Assembly: GCF_024055795.1 (NCBI RefSeq)
Contig: NZ_JAMXMY010000003.1
Coordinates: 1-64,000 of the forward strand
Length of the DNA stretch: 64,000 bases
Source of the DNA: Actinoallomurus purpureus
GTDB taxonomy: Bacteria; Actinomycetota; Actinomycetes; Streptosporangiales; Streptosporangiaceae
Direction: 5' to 3'
The notes under the pieces are model-generated. The model was not told the DNA's origin. It ran no database searches and worked only from the letters and a program-made list of their open reading frames with translations. Position numbers and translations under genes: made by a program. Below are positions 57,265 through 64,000 of this stretch, in pieces. How positions within the stretch are numbered: the stretch's first letter is position 1; every line of letters begins with the position of its first letter.

Positions 57265-60200
57265 TCAGCCGGGATCTGGGTGAGCCGTCCTGAGTTCCCG
57301 GCGCAGCCGGGCCGGGTCGACTTCGGTCACGGCCGTCTTCCGGTCCAGCTCCCAGCCTTCGGCGTACGCCGCGGCGAAGGCTTCCTCGCCCAGCGCGGCC
57401 CGCCCTCGGCGGGTGAGCTCGCGAACCTGCCGATCGGTGCGGTCGTGAGCGCCGCGCAGCCGTGAGGCGGCGCCGAGCAGGACGGCCACGTCACGGTACC
57501 GCCCGTACAGCGCGGCGAGGCCGGCCACGGTCACCGCCACCGTCGCCAGGATCGGCATGTCCCTGCTGTCGACCGCCGCCGCGTACGCCCCGCTCAGCGC
57601 CTCCTCGGCGCCCGGCCCGTCGCCGAGCTCGAGACAGAGCGCTCCCCGCGCCCTGCCGATCAGCACCTGCCCGTGGTCGCCGCCGAACGGGAGCTGCTCG
57701 GACAGCCCGGCCTCGGCCGACTCGACCAGCTCGCGCGCCCGGTCCAGGTCACCGGCCCGCACCCACAGGCCGGCCTCCAGCGCGTCGAGCAGAATCGCCA
57801 TCTCGGGCGACGCCGAGCGCAGCACGCGCTCCCGGGTCGCGGCGATCATCTCGGTCGCCCGCGCGGTCTCGTCGAGCCGCACGTCCAGGTCGATCCAGCG
57901 CAGGTCGATGAAGATCTCGTCGCTGAGGCTGAGCGACCCGAACTCGCGGGCCAGCCGTTTGGCCTCGTTCAGGTCGGCCAGCGCGCCGTCGAGATCGCCG
58001 TCGTACTGCCGCAGCAGCGCGCGCAGCGGCAGCGTCGTGGCCAGGCCCCAGCGGTCGCCCGCCCGGGCGAAGCATTCCAGGGCGGCGGTCACGTCGCTGC
58101 GGACCTGGTCGAGGCGGCCCTCGTTCTCGGCGAACTGGGCCCGGAACATGCGGGCCAGCCCGGCCAGCCACACGTCCGGCCCGTCGACCAGCCGCTGGAT
58201 GATCGTCGGCGACGCCTCGGTCAGGGAGGCCAGCCTGACCGCGGTCAGCGCGCCGCCGACGCCCGGCAACTCCGGATGGCTCAGCAGCCGGTCGGTGAGC
58301 GCCCGCAGCTCCTTGATCGAGTCGTCGTCCGGCGCGCTCTGGGCGGCGATGGTGTTGAGCAGCAGCACCCCCTCGGCGATGTCGCGCTCCACACTCGGCC
58401 GCTCGACCGGCAACGCGACCGCCTCGCCGAGCCAGTAGGCCGCGTCGGGGTGCCGGCCGAGCATCTGCCAGTACCAGGTCAGGTTTACCGCGAGCCCGAT
58501 CGCGCCGACGGCGTCGCCGGTGTCACAGAGGTGGCGCAGGGCGGCGAGCACGTTGTCGTACTCGGCGCGCAGCACGTGGAGTGCGTCGAGCTGCTCGGGG
58601 CCGCGCAGCAGCAGGTCGTAGCGGGCGACCAGCTTGGTGAGGTAACGGGCGGCCAGGTCCCGCACGCCGGTCAGGGTGCCCTGCCCGGCCAGGCTCTCCA
58701 GGCCGTACTCGCGGATCGTCTCCAGCATCCGGTACCGGCCGGTGTCCGGCGCGAGCTGCAGCAACGACCGGTCGACCAGGCCCGCGAGCAGCTCCGGGAT
58801 CTCGGCGGCCGGCACCGCGGTGCCGGCACAGACCGCGGTGGCCGAGGCCGGCGTGACGCCGCCGGGCAGGACCGAGATCCGCTCCGCGACCGTACGCGCG
58901 TCCGCGCCGAGCAGGTCCCAGCTCCACGCGATGACCGCCCGCAGCGTGCGGTGCCGCGGGAAGGCGGTCCGGCTGCCGGTGGTGAGCAGGCGGAACCGGT
59001 CGGACAGGCCGGCGGCCAGGTCGGCCAGCGAGAGCGTACGCAGGCGGGCCGCGGCCAGCTCGAGCGCGAGCGGCATGCCGTCCAGGCCGCGGACGATGCG
59101 CAGCACCTCGCCGAGGTTGTGCTCGTCGACGTCGAACCCGGGCCGCACGGCCGCCGCCCGCTCGGTGAACAGGCGCACCGACGCCGTACGGCGGGCCTGC
59201 TCGACGCCGTCGTCCGGCTCGGGCAGGGTGAGCGGGCCGAGCGGGACCAGGGCCTCGCCGTCGACCGCGAGGGGTTCGCGGCTGGTGGCCAGCACCCGCA
59301 GCCCGGAGCAGCGGGACAGCAGCGCCGAGATCAGGTGCGCCACGGCGTCGATAAGGTGCTCGCAGTTGTCCACCACGAGCAGGCTCTCCCGGCCGCCGAA
59401 CTGGTCGGCCAGCACGTCCAGCTCGCAGACCAGCTCGCCGCGCAGCTTGGCCGAAGCCTCGAACAGCGCCGAGCCGCGCAGCCCGATCCCGGCGAGCACG
59501 GCCGCGCCGACCTTGGCCGGCTCGGTGACCGAGGCCAGGTCGATCATCCAGGCGCCGTCGCGGTACTCGTGGCGGTGGCGGCGGGCGGCCTCGACGGCGA
59601 GGCGCGTCTTGCCGGCGCCGCCGGGACCGAGCACGGCGACCAGGCGCCCGGCGGCGAGCAGCGTGTCGATCCGGGCGAGGTCGTCGTCGCGCCCGATGAA
59701 GCTGGTCAGCGGCGCGGGCAGGTTACTCGGCCTGGTCCGCGCGGCGTCGGCGGCCGGGGCGGGCCGCTCGGCGCGCAGCAGGCGCAGGTGGCGCTCTTGC
59801 AGGGCGGTGCCCGGGCCGGTGCCGAGGACGTCGGCCAGGGTTTCGCGGACCCGCTCGTACAGGGCCAGGGCTTCGGCCTGGCGCCCCTGGGCGGCGAGCG
59901 CGTCCATGAGCAGCGCGGCCGCCCGCTCGTGGACCGGCTGCTCGGCGAGCAGGGCGGCCAGGCGGGCGGCGGCCGCGTCGGCACGGCCCAGGGACAGCTC
60001 GGCGTCGGCGAGGTCGGCGACGGCCTCGACCGAGGCGTGGGCCAGCCGGGTCGCGGCGGCGGGCGCGACCGCGGCGACGACCGTGGGCTCGGCGCCGGGA
60101 CGGTCGCCCCACAGCGCCACGGCCTCGCCGAGCAGCGCCGCCGCGGCGTTCGGGTCGCCGGCGCGCAGCCGGTCACGGCCGGCGGCGGCCAGTTGCTCGA

Positions 60201-60516
60201 ACCGCAGCGCGTCCACGTCGGCCGCGTCCACGGCCAGCCGGTAGCCGCCCGCGACCTGGGAGACGTCGCCGGCCGAGCCGAGGGTCCGGCGCAGCCGCGA
60301 GACGAGGGCCTGCAGAGCGTGGGCAGGGCCGGCCGGCGGGTCCTCGGCCCAGATCGCGTCGACCAGGGCGCTCTGCTCGACCGCGCGCCCGCCGGCGAGC
60401 GCCAGCCGTACGACCAGACCCCGCAACCGCGCACCCGGAACGGCCAGGTCGGCGTCACCGCGAGACACCTGAAAGGCACCGAGCAGCGTGACGCGAAGCC
60501 GCCCATCCCCGTCCAT
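57265..60516 (-). CDS. AfsR/SARP-like regulator with BTAD and ATPase domains
   Basis: A 1083-residue regulator. Residues 1-90 are an OmpR-type winged helix (LRVTLLGAFQVSRGDADLAV; LVSRLRRTLGS). Residues 95-250 are a BTAD domain (GRQAEALALYERVRETLADVLG). An NB-ARC-like ATPase (290-560) has Walker A GPGGAGKTRLAV, Walker B LLVVDNCEHL and GMPLALELAAARLR. The C-terminal third is TPR-like. Such proteins activate secondary-metabolite genes. ATG 60516 is the first Met of the domain, after GGGGG. It is divergent from the FAD monooxygenase, with SARP-type direct repeats between. Confidence 0.93.
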   Translation of the reverse strand: MDGDGRLRVTLLGAFQVSRGDADLAVPGARLRGLVVRLALAGGRAVEQSALVDAIWAEDPPAGPAHALQALVSRLRRTLGSAGDVSQVAGGYRLAVDAADVDALRFEQLAAAGRDRLRAGDPNAAAALLGEAVALWGDRPGAEPTVVAAVAPAAATRLAHASVEAVADLADAELSLGRADAAAARLAALLAEQPVHERAAALLMDALAAQGRQAEALALYERVRETLADVLGTGPGTALQERHLRLLRAERPAPAADAARTRPSNLPAPLTSFIGRDDDLARIDTLLAAGRLVAVLGPGGAGKTRLAVEAARRHRHEYRDGAWMIDLASVTEPAKVGAAVLAGIGLRGSALFEASAKLRGELVCELDVLADQFGGRESLLVVDNCEHLIDAVAHLISALLSRCSGLRVLATSREPLAVDGEALVPLGPLTLPEPDDGVEQARRTASVRLFTERAAAVRPGFDVDEHNLGEVLRIVRGLDGMPLALELAAARLRTLSLADLAAGLSDRFRLLTTGSRTAFPRHRTLRAVIAWSWDLLGADARTVAERISVLPGGVTPASATAVCAGTAVPAAEIPELLAGLVDRSLLQLAPDTGRYRMLETIREYGLESLAGQGTLTGVRDLAARYLTKLVARYDLLLRGPEQLDALHVLRAEYDNVLAALRHLCDTGDAVGAIGLAVNLTWYWQMLGRHPDAAYWLGEAVALPVERPSVERDIAEGVLLLNTIAAQSAPDDDSIKELRALTDRLLSHPELPGVGGALTAVRLASLTEASPTIIQRLVDGPDVWLAGLARMFRAQFAENEGRLDQVRSDVTAALECFARAGDRWGLATTLPLRALLRQYDGDLDGALADLNEAKRLAREFGSLSLSDEIFIDLRWIDLDVRLDETARATEMIAATRERVLRSASPEMAILLDALEAGLWVRAGDLDRARELVESAEAGLSEQLPFGGDHGQVLIGRARGALCLELGDGPGAEEALSGAYAAAVDSRDMPILATVAVTVAGLAALYGRYRDVAVLLGAASRLRGAHDRTDRQVRELTRRGRAALGEEAFAAAYAEGWELDRKTAVTEVDPARLRRELRTAHPDPG

Positions 60517-60584
60517 CCCCCGATCTTCGCGCGCACCCCCTCGGGCCCCCAAATCAGGGCGTCGCAGGACGAGAGCGTCAGACC

Positions 60585-60635
60585 CGTGTCAGCGCCGTGT
60601 GCGCCCCGTGTCAGCGCCGTGTGCGCCCCGTGTGA
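60585..60635 (+). promoter_or_regulatory. Five 11-bp direct repeats, SARP-type operator
   Basis: CGTGT recurs at 60585, 60596, 60607, 60618 and 60629, exactly 11 bases apart. The full units alternate CGTGTCAGCGC and CGTGTGCGCCC. SARPs bind heptamer direct repeats with 11-bp pitch on one face of the helix, upstream of the -10. A CAGTCT (60647-60652) lies where the -10 of the monooxygenase would be. Confidence 0.75.
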
Positions 60636-60692
60636 GCGGCCCGCGTCAGTCTTTGCGTGCCTCAGAGAAGAGGCTTCGGAAAGGGAGTTCTC

Positions 60693-62213
60693 GTGCATGA
60701 CGTAGTGATCGTGGGCGCCGGCCCGGTCGGTCTGTTCCTCGCCTGCGAGCTTGGCCTCGCGGGCTGCTCTGTCCTGGTGCTCGAGCGGGAGCCGGAGCCC
60801 CGCTCCCCGTGGAAGGCGAACCCGCTCGGCATGCGGGGCCTGTCCGCCGCGTCGGTCGAGGCGTTCTACCGCCGCGGGATGCTGCACCCGCTGCTGACGG
60901 CGTCGGGCGTGGGCGACGATCCCGGCGCGAACCCCGACGCGGACGAGCCGCCACCCCCTCGCAGCGCGGGCCACTTCGCCGGCATGGTGCTCGATCCGGC
61001 CAAGGTCGACGTCGCCGCCCTGCCGTTCCGGCTTGCCGGCCCGGCCCTGGAGGGCGTGTTGACAAGCCTCGAAGCGGTCGAGACGGTGCTGTCCGAGCGG
61101 GCATCCAAACTCGGCGTGGAGGTCAGGCGCGGCGTCACGGTCTCAGCAATCGCGCAGAACGATGCGAGCGTGGTCGCGCACGCCGGCGAGCACGAGTACG
61201 CGGCGCGCTGGCTCGTCGGCTGCGATGGCGGACGCAGCGCGGTGCGCGGGCTCGCGGGCTTCGAGTTCGTCGGCACCGAGCCGCAGTTCACCGGCTACAC
61301 CATGCACGCCACCATCGCCGATCCCGAGAAGCTGCGCCCTGGGTTCAATCCGACGCCGACCGGCATGTACCTCCAGACGCCCCTGAAAGGGCACGTCGGC
61401 ATGATGGACTTCGACGGCGGCGCGTACGATCGCTCGCAGCCGCCGACTCGCGAACATCTCCAGGCGGTTCTGCGCCGTGTATCCGGCACCGACGTGACAC
61501 TGAGCGACGTCCATCTCGCCTCCAGCTTCACCGATCGGGCGATGCAGACGACGACCTACCGGCAGGGACGCGTCCTGCTCGCGGGCGACGCCGCTCACAT
61601 CCACTCTCCCCTCGGAGGGCAGGGACTCAACCTCGGCATCGGCGACGCCATGAACCTGGGATGGAAGCTCGCGGCGACCGTGCACGGGTACGCGCCGGAC
61701 GGGCTTCTCGACACCTACACCCGCGAGCGCCATCCGTTCGGCGCATGGGTGCTCGACTGGTCGCGCGCCCAGGTGGCGGCCATGAGGCCGGACCCGCATG
61801 CCCAGGCGATCCAAGGAGTGATTCGCGACCTGATCGGGACCCGCGACGGAACGACCTACGTGTTCGACAAGGTGTCGGGATCGTCGATCCGCTACGACCT
61901 TGGCAGCGAGCAGCCGCTGGTCGGCCGCAACGCCCCGGACCTTCGTCTTGAGGACGGCACTCGCCTCGGCGACCTGATGCAGGATGGACGAGGCGTCGCG
62001 CTCGATCTCAGCATCGACCGATGCCTGCACGGTTCGGCGATGGGCTGGGAGAGCCGGATCCGGTATGTCGCCGGGCCGGCCAGAAACGACCTCGGATTCG
62101 GTGCCGTGCTCGTCCGACCTGACGGCATAGTCGCCTGGGCAGGCGATCGCGACCCTGACCGTGAAGCGTTCGAGCGGGCCGCCGCCCACTGGTTCGGTAG
62201 TCCGGCGCTCTGA
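60693..62213 (+). CDS. Class A FAD-dependent aromatic monooxygenase
   Basis: A 506-residue flavoprotein of the PheA/TfdB, Rox and polyketide-hydroxylase type. It has VIVGAGPVGLFLACELG (FAD ADP-binding), WLVGCDGGRSAVR (the D-G motif) and VLLAGDAAHIHSPLGGQGLNLGIGDAMNLGWKLA (G-D motif and FAD ribityl binding), with a C-terminal thioredoxin-like part. It would hydroxylate an aromatic substrate using NADPH and oxygen. GTG 60693 follows GGGAG by 5 bases. The operator repeats upstream suggest control by the divergent SARP. Confidence 0.9.
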   Translation: MHDVVIVGAGPVGLFLACELGLAGCSVLVLEREPEPRSPWKANPLGMRGLSAASVEAFYRRGMLHPLLTASGVGDDPGANPDADEPPPPRSAGHFAGMVLDPAKVDVAALPFRLAGPALEGVLTSLEAVETVLSERASKLGVEVRRGVTVSAIAQNDASVVAHAGEHEYAARWLVGCDGGRSAVRGLAGFEFVGTEPQFTGYTMHATIADPEKLRPGFNPTPTGMYLQTPLKGHVGMMDFDGGAYDRSQPPTREHLQAVLRRVSGTDVTLSDVHLASSFTDRAMQTTTYRQGRVLLAGDAAHIHSPLGGQGLNLGIGDAMNLGWKLAATVHGYAPDGLLDTYTRERHPFGAWVLDWSRAQVAAMRPDPHAQAIQGVIRDLIGTRDGTTYVFDKVSGSSIRYDLGSEQPLVGRNAPDLRLEDGTRLGDLMQDGRGVALDLSIDRCLHGSAMGWESRIRYVAGPARNDLGFGAVLVRPDGIVAWAGDRDPDREAFERAAAHWFGSPAL

Positions 62214-62273
62214 AGCAGACACCACGTAATCGATGTGGAATTTCCTTTCCTCAACCGAGTTCCAGGAGCGCAC

Positions 62274-62936
62274 ATGACGATCACCCTCCGACCGGGAAGC
62301 ACCGTGATGTTCACCGGCGATTCGATCACCGACTGCCAACGGCTGGAGAGCGAACAGGGCCTCGGGTTCGGCTACCCGCTGCGCATCGCGGGCGAGTGGG
62401 GACTCCGGCACCCGGACCGGGCCGTGACCTGGCTGAACTCCGGGATCGCGGGCAACAAGGTGATGGACCTCGAAGCCCGATGGCAGGCGGACGTGCTCGA
62501 CGCGCGCCCGGACGTGGTGTCGGTCCTCGTCGGCGTCAATGACGTCGGCTGGCACACGTACGACCCGGACGGCTACGTGATCCCCGCGGAGGACTACGCG
62601 GCAGGTTACGACCGCCTGCTCGCGCCCCTCGCCGAGACCGGCGCCGACCTGATCCTCATCGAGCCGTTCCTCCTGCCGATTCGCGGCGGTCTCGAGGTCG
62701 GCGACGCGCACCTCGACCTTGAGGACCAGAAGAAGTGGCGCGCCGACCTGGACCCGAAGATCCAGGTCGTGCGCGAGCTCGCCCGCGAGTACGGCGCGCA
62801 CCTGCTCGCCGCTGACGGCATGTTCGCCGAGCTCGCCGCGACGACCGGGCCGGAGTACTGGGCTGCGGACGGCGTACACCCGACGCCGGCCGGCCACACC
62901 GCACTCGCGGCGGCCTGGCTGCGCCTGGTCGCGTGA
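62274..62936 (+). CDS. SGNH/GDSL-type hydrolase
   Basis: A 220-residue SGNH hydrolase. Block I is FTGDSITD with the nucleophilic Ser, block II has the Gly in NSGIAGN, block III is VGVNDVGWH with the Asn, and block V is DGVHPTPAGH with Asp and His. Such enzymes deacylate sugars or lipids; no signal peptide is seen, so it acts in the cytosol. AGGAG lies 5 bases before ATG 62274. It follows the monooxygenase by 60 bases on the same strand. Confidence 0.9.
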   Translation: MTITLRPGSTVMFTGDSITDCQRLESEQGLGFGYPLRIAGEWGLRHPDRAVTWLNSGIAGNKVMDLEARWQADVLDARPDVVSVLVGVNDVGWHTYDPDGYVIPAEDYAAGYDRLLAPLAETGADLILIEPFLLPIRGGLEVGDAHLDLEDQKKWRADLDPKIQVVRELAREYGAHLLAADGMFAELAATTGPEYWAADGVHPTPAGHTALAAAWLRLVA

Positions 62937-62940
62937 CCGG

Positions 62941-62977
62941 TCCTCACGATCGCCCGCGACACGGGCGATCGTGAGGA
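62941..62977. terminator. Hairpin terminator after the GDSL hydrolase
   Basis: A perfect 16-bp stem (62941-62956 with 62962-62977) with loop CGACA, directly after the stop codon, between convergent genes. Confidence 0.8.
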
Positions 62978-63000
62978 GCTTCACCGGCCTTCAGCGAGGA

Positions 63001-63025
63001 GTGCTGAACGGTCTCATTTCAGCAC
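63001..63025. terminator. Second inverted repeat between convergent genes
   Basis: GTGCTGAA (63001-63008) and TTCAGCAC (63018-63025) form an 8-bp stem with a 9-base loop, 10 bases past the stop of the minus-strand gene. It probably serves that gene. Confidence 0.55.
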
Positions 63026-63034
63026 GTCAATGCG

Positions 63035-64000
63035 TCAGGTCGCGGGCGTGAGGCGGGCGGCGATCTGGTCGAGGGTGCGGGCGATGGCGACGGTCTCGTC
63101 GAGGGGCATGGCGGGTGACTCGGTCAGACCGGCTTCGAGGCAGCGGGCGACCGCCTCGGCCTGGTAGGTGAAGCCGTGGCCGGGCAGGTCGGCGGTGAAC
63201 GCCTCCGGCTCCGCGCCGGTCCGGTGCAGGGTCATGGCGGACGGCCGCCACGCCGGCGCCGCGACCTCGATGCGCCCGGTCGTGCCGACGACCGTCGCGG
63301 TCTGGGGTGAGTCGGCCAGCAGGCCGCAGTGCAGCAGCGCCACCGCGCCGGATGCGTAGCCGAGCAGGATGCCGGTGTTGGCGTCGACGCCGGTCGGCGC
63401 GCTCGTCGTGACCGCCTGCACGCCGTCCGGCTCGCCGAGCAGCATCCAGGCGAAGGACACCGGGTAGACGCCCAGGTCGAGCAGGGCCCCGCCGGCCAGC
63501 TCGGGCGCCCAGAGCCGGTGCTCCGGGTCGTACTCCGCGGCGAAGGAGAAGTCGGCGTACACCGCCTTCACCTCGCCGATCGCACCCTCGGCCACCAGTT
63601 CGCGCAGTCGGGTGACGATCGGGTTGAACCGCGTCCACATCGCCTCCATGGCGAACAGGCCGCGGTCGCGCGCGAGGGCGACGAGCTTCTCCGCGTCCGC
63701 CGCGCTGGTGGTGAACGGCTTCTCCACCAGCACGCCGCGCCCGGCCTCCAGGCAGACGCGGGCCGCGTCGTAGTGGCCGCTGTGCGGCGTCGCGACGTAC
63801 ACGACGTCGACCCGGTCGTCGGCCGCGAGCTCGGCGTACGACCCGTACGCACCGTCGATGCCGTAGCGGTCGGCGAACGCCTGAGCGGTGTGCGGCGCGC
63901 GGGAGCCGACCGCCGCCACCTTGTGGCCGAGCAGGAGCAGATCCTCGGTGAACGTCCGCGCGATGCCGCCGGTCCCGAGAATTCCCCACCGAATCGTCAT
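63035..64000 (-). CDS. Gfo/Idh/MocA family oxidoreductase
   Basis: A 321-residue NAD(P)-dependent sugar-type dehydrogenase: WGILGTGGIARTF Rossmann motif, VEKPFTTSAADAEKL (E-K-P), a M-W-T-R-F-N-P stretch after it, and GGALLDLGVYPVSFAWMLLG with the catalytic-region Asp and Tyr. The subgroup resembles dihydrodiol or xylose-type dehydrogenases. The ATG at 64000 is the first base of the window edge on this strand; the N-terminus looks complete, but an upstream start outside the window cannot be excluded. Confidence 0.88.
   Translation of the reverse strand: MTIRWGILGTGGIARTFTEDLLLLGHKVAAVGSRAPHTAQAFADRYGIDGAYGSYAELAADDRVDVVYVATPHSGHYDAARVCLEAGRGVLVEKPFTTSAADAEKLVALARDRGLFAMEAMWTRFNPIVTRLRELVAEGAIGEVKAVYADFSFAAEYDPEHRLWAPELAGGALLDLGVYPVSFAWMLLGEPDGVQAVTTSAPTGVDANTGILLGYASGAVALLHCGLLADSPQTATVVGTTGRIEVAAPAWRPSAMTLHRTGAEPEAFTADLPGHGFTYQAEAVARCLEAGLTESPAMPLDETVAIARTLDQIAARLTPAT

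Noticed and set aside
60585-60650. Short tandem repeat of no function
   Set aside because: The exact 11-bp pitch and position beside a SARP-type regulator make an operator the better reading.
57673-60705. 1010-codon plus-strand frame opposite the AfsR-like regulator
   Set aside because: It is the mirror of the regulator in a GC-rich gene, with Gln/Val/Arg-heavy translation and no motif.
61143-62984. 613-codon minus-strand frame opposite the FAD monooxygenase
   Set aside because: Low-complexity shadow of two genes with clear catalytic motifs on the plus strand.
1-64000. tRNA, rRNA or riboswitch genes
   Set aside because: I looked for cloverleaf-like arms with CCA-type ends and for conserved leader motifs before metabolic genes and saw none I could support. 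A covariance-model scan would be decisive.

Overview
The window is high-GC, gene-dense DNA with strong G/C at third codon positions. Several of its families are typical of filamentous actinomycetes: SigE-family and ECF sigma factors paired with CU044_5270-type proteins, an LCP ligase, an F420 luciferase-like oxidoreductase, a Ddn-type nitroreductase, a SARP/AfsR-like regulator, HspR-type control of lon, many GTG starts and likely leaderless transcripts. The gene content suggests a streptosporangialean or thermomonosporacean host, but that placement is inference.

1-21 kb is mostly chromosomal housekeeping: sigma factor plus CU044_5270-like protein, LCP protein, DUF72 protein, glutathione peroxidase, a TIGR00725 protein, several SDRs, Ogt, a membrane-protein pair with DUF3817, a MarR-GNAT fusion, threonine aldolase, a NarL-type two-component system, an apolipoprotein N-acyltransferase and a very large DUF4132 protein. 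Broken genes already appear here: the C-terminal third of an MFS pump and the tail of an alpha/beta hydrolase.

20-34 kb is accessory. It holds SMI1/KNR4-like and Imm52-like proteins, a secreted HNH-like nuclease candidate with a membrane partner, a second sigma/CU044_5270 pair, and gene debris: an MFS tail, a DsbA gene cut into an FMN-reductase tail, and a rhodanese head joined to a DUF1048 tail. A PadR-DUF1048-ABC exporter operon closes the region. A 153-bp repeat occurs twice (26867 and 34211).

34.4-41.3 kb is the main result. A complete Tn7-like transposon (34368-41077, 6710 bp) starts with TGT, ends with ACA and is flanked by a 5-bp target duplication (CAACC). It carries tnsA-tnsB-tnsC-tniQ as a translationally overlapped operon, repeated TnsB-type sites at both ends, and two cargo genes: a triple-S1 RNA-binding-like protein and an unknown protein. 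Four bases from its right end lies a 257-bp gene-less derivative (41087-41343) with the same ends and its own 5-bp duplication (CCCGG). A third, decayed relative may span 26043-28957. The pair sits just upstream of lon, whose promoter carries a perfect HAIR (HspR) site.

41.4-64 kb is chromosomal and metabolic: lon; an epimerase/deazaflavin-reductase fusion; an inositol-type dehydrogenase and sugar isomerase pair; a lipoprotein; an RCK-channel-RCK protein; a catabolic or tailoring cluster (NIPSNAP-like, LLM oxidoreductase, PhyH oxygenase, phosphotriesterase-like, P450, SDR) with shared CAAGCGCTTG palindromes; an AfsR-like regulator divergent from an aromatic-type FAD monooxygenase, with five 11-bp direct repeats between them; a GDSL hydrolase; and a Gfo/Idh/MocA oxidoreductase at the right edge.
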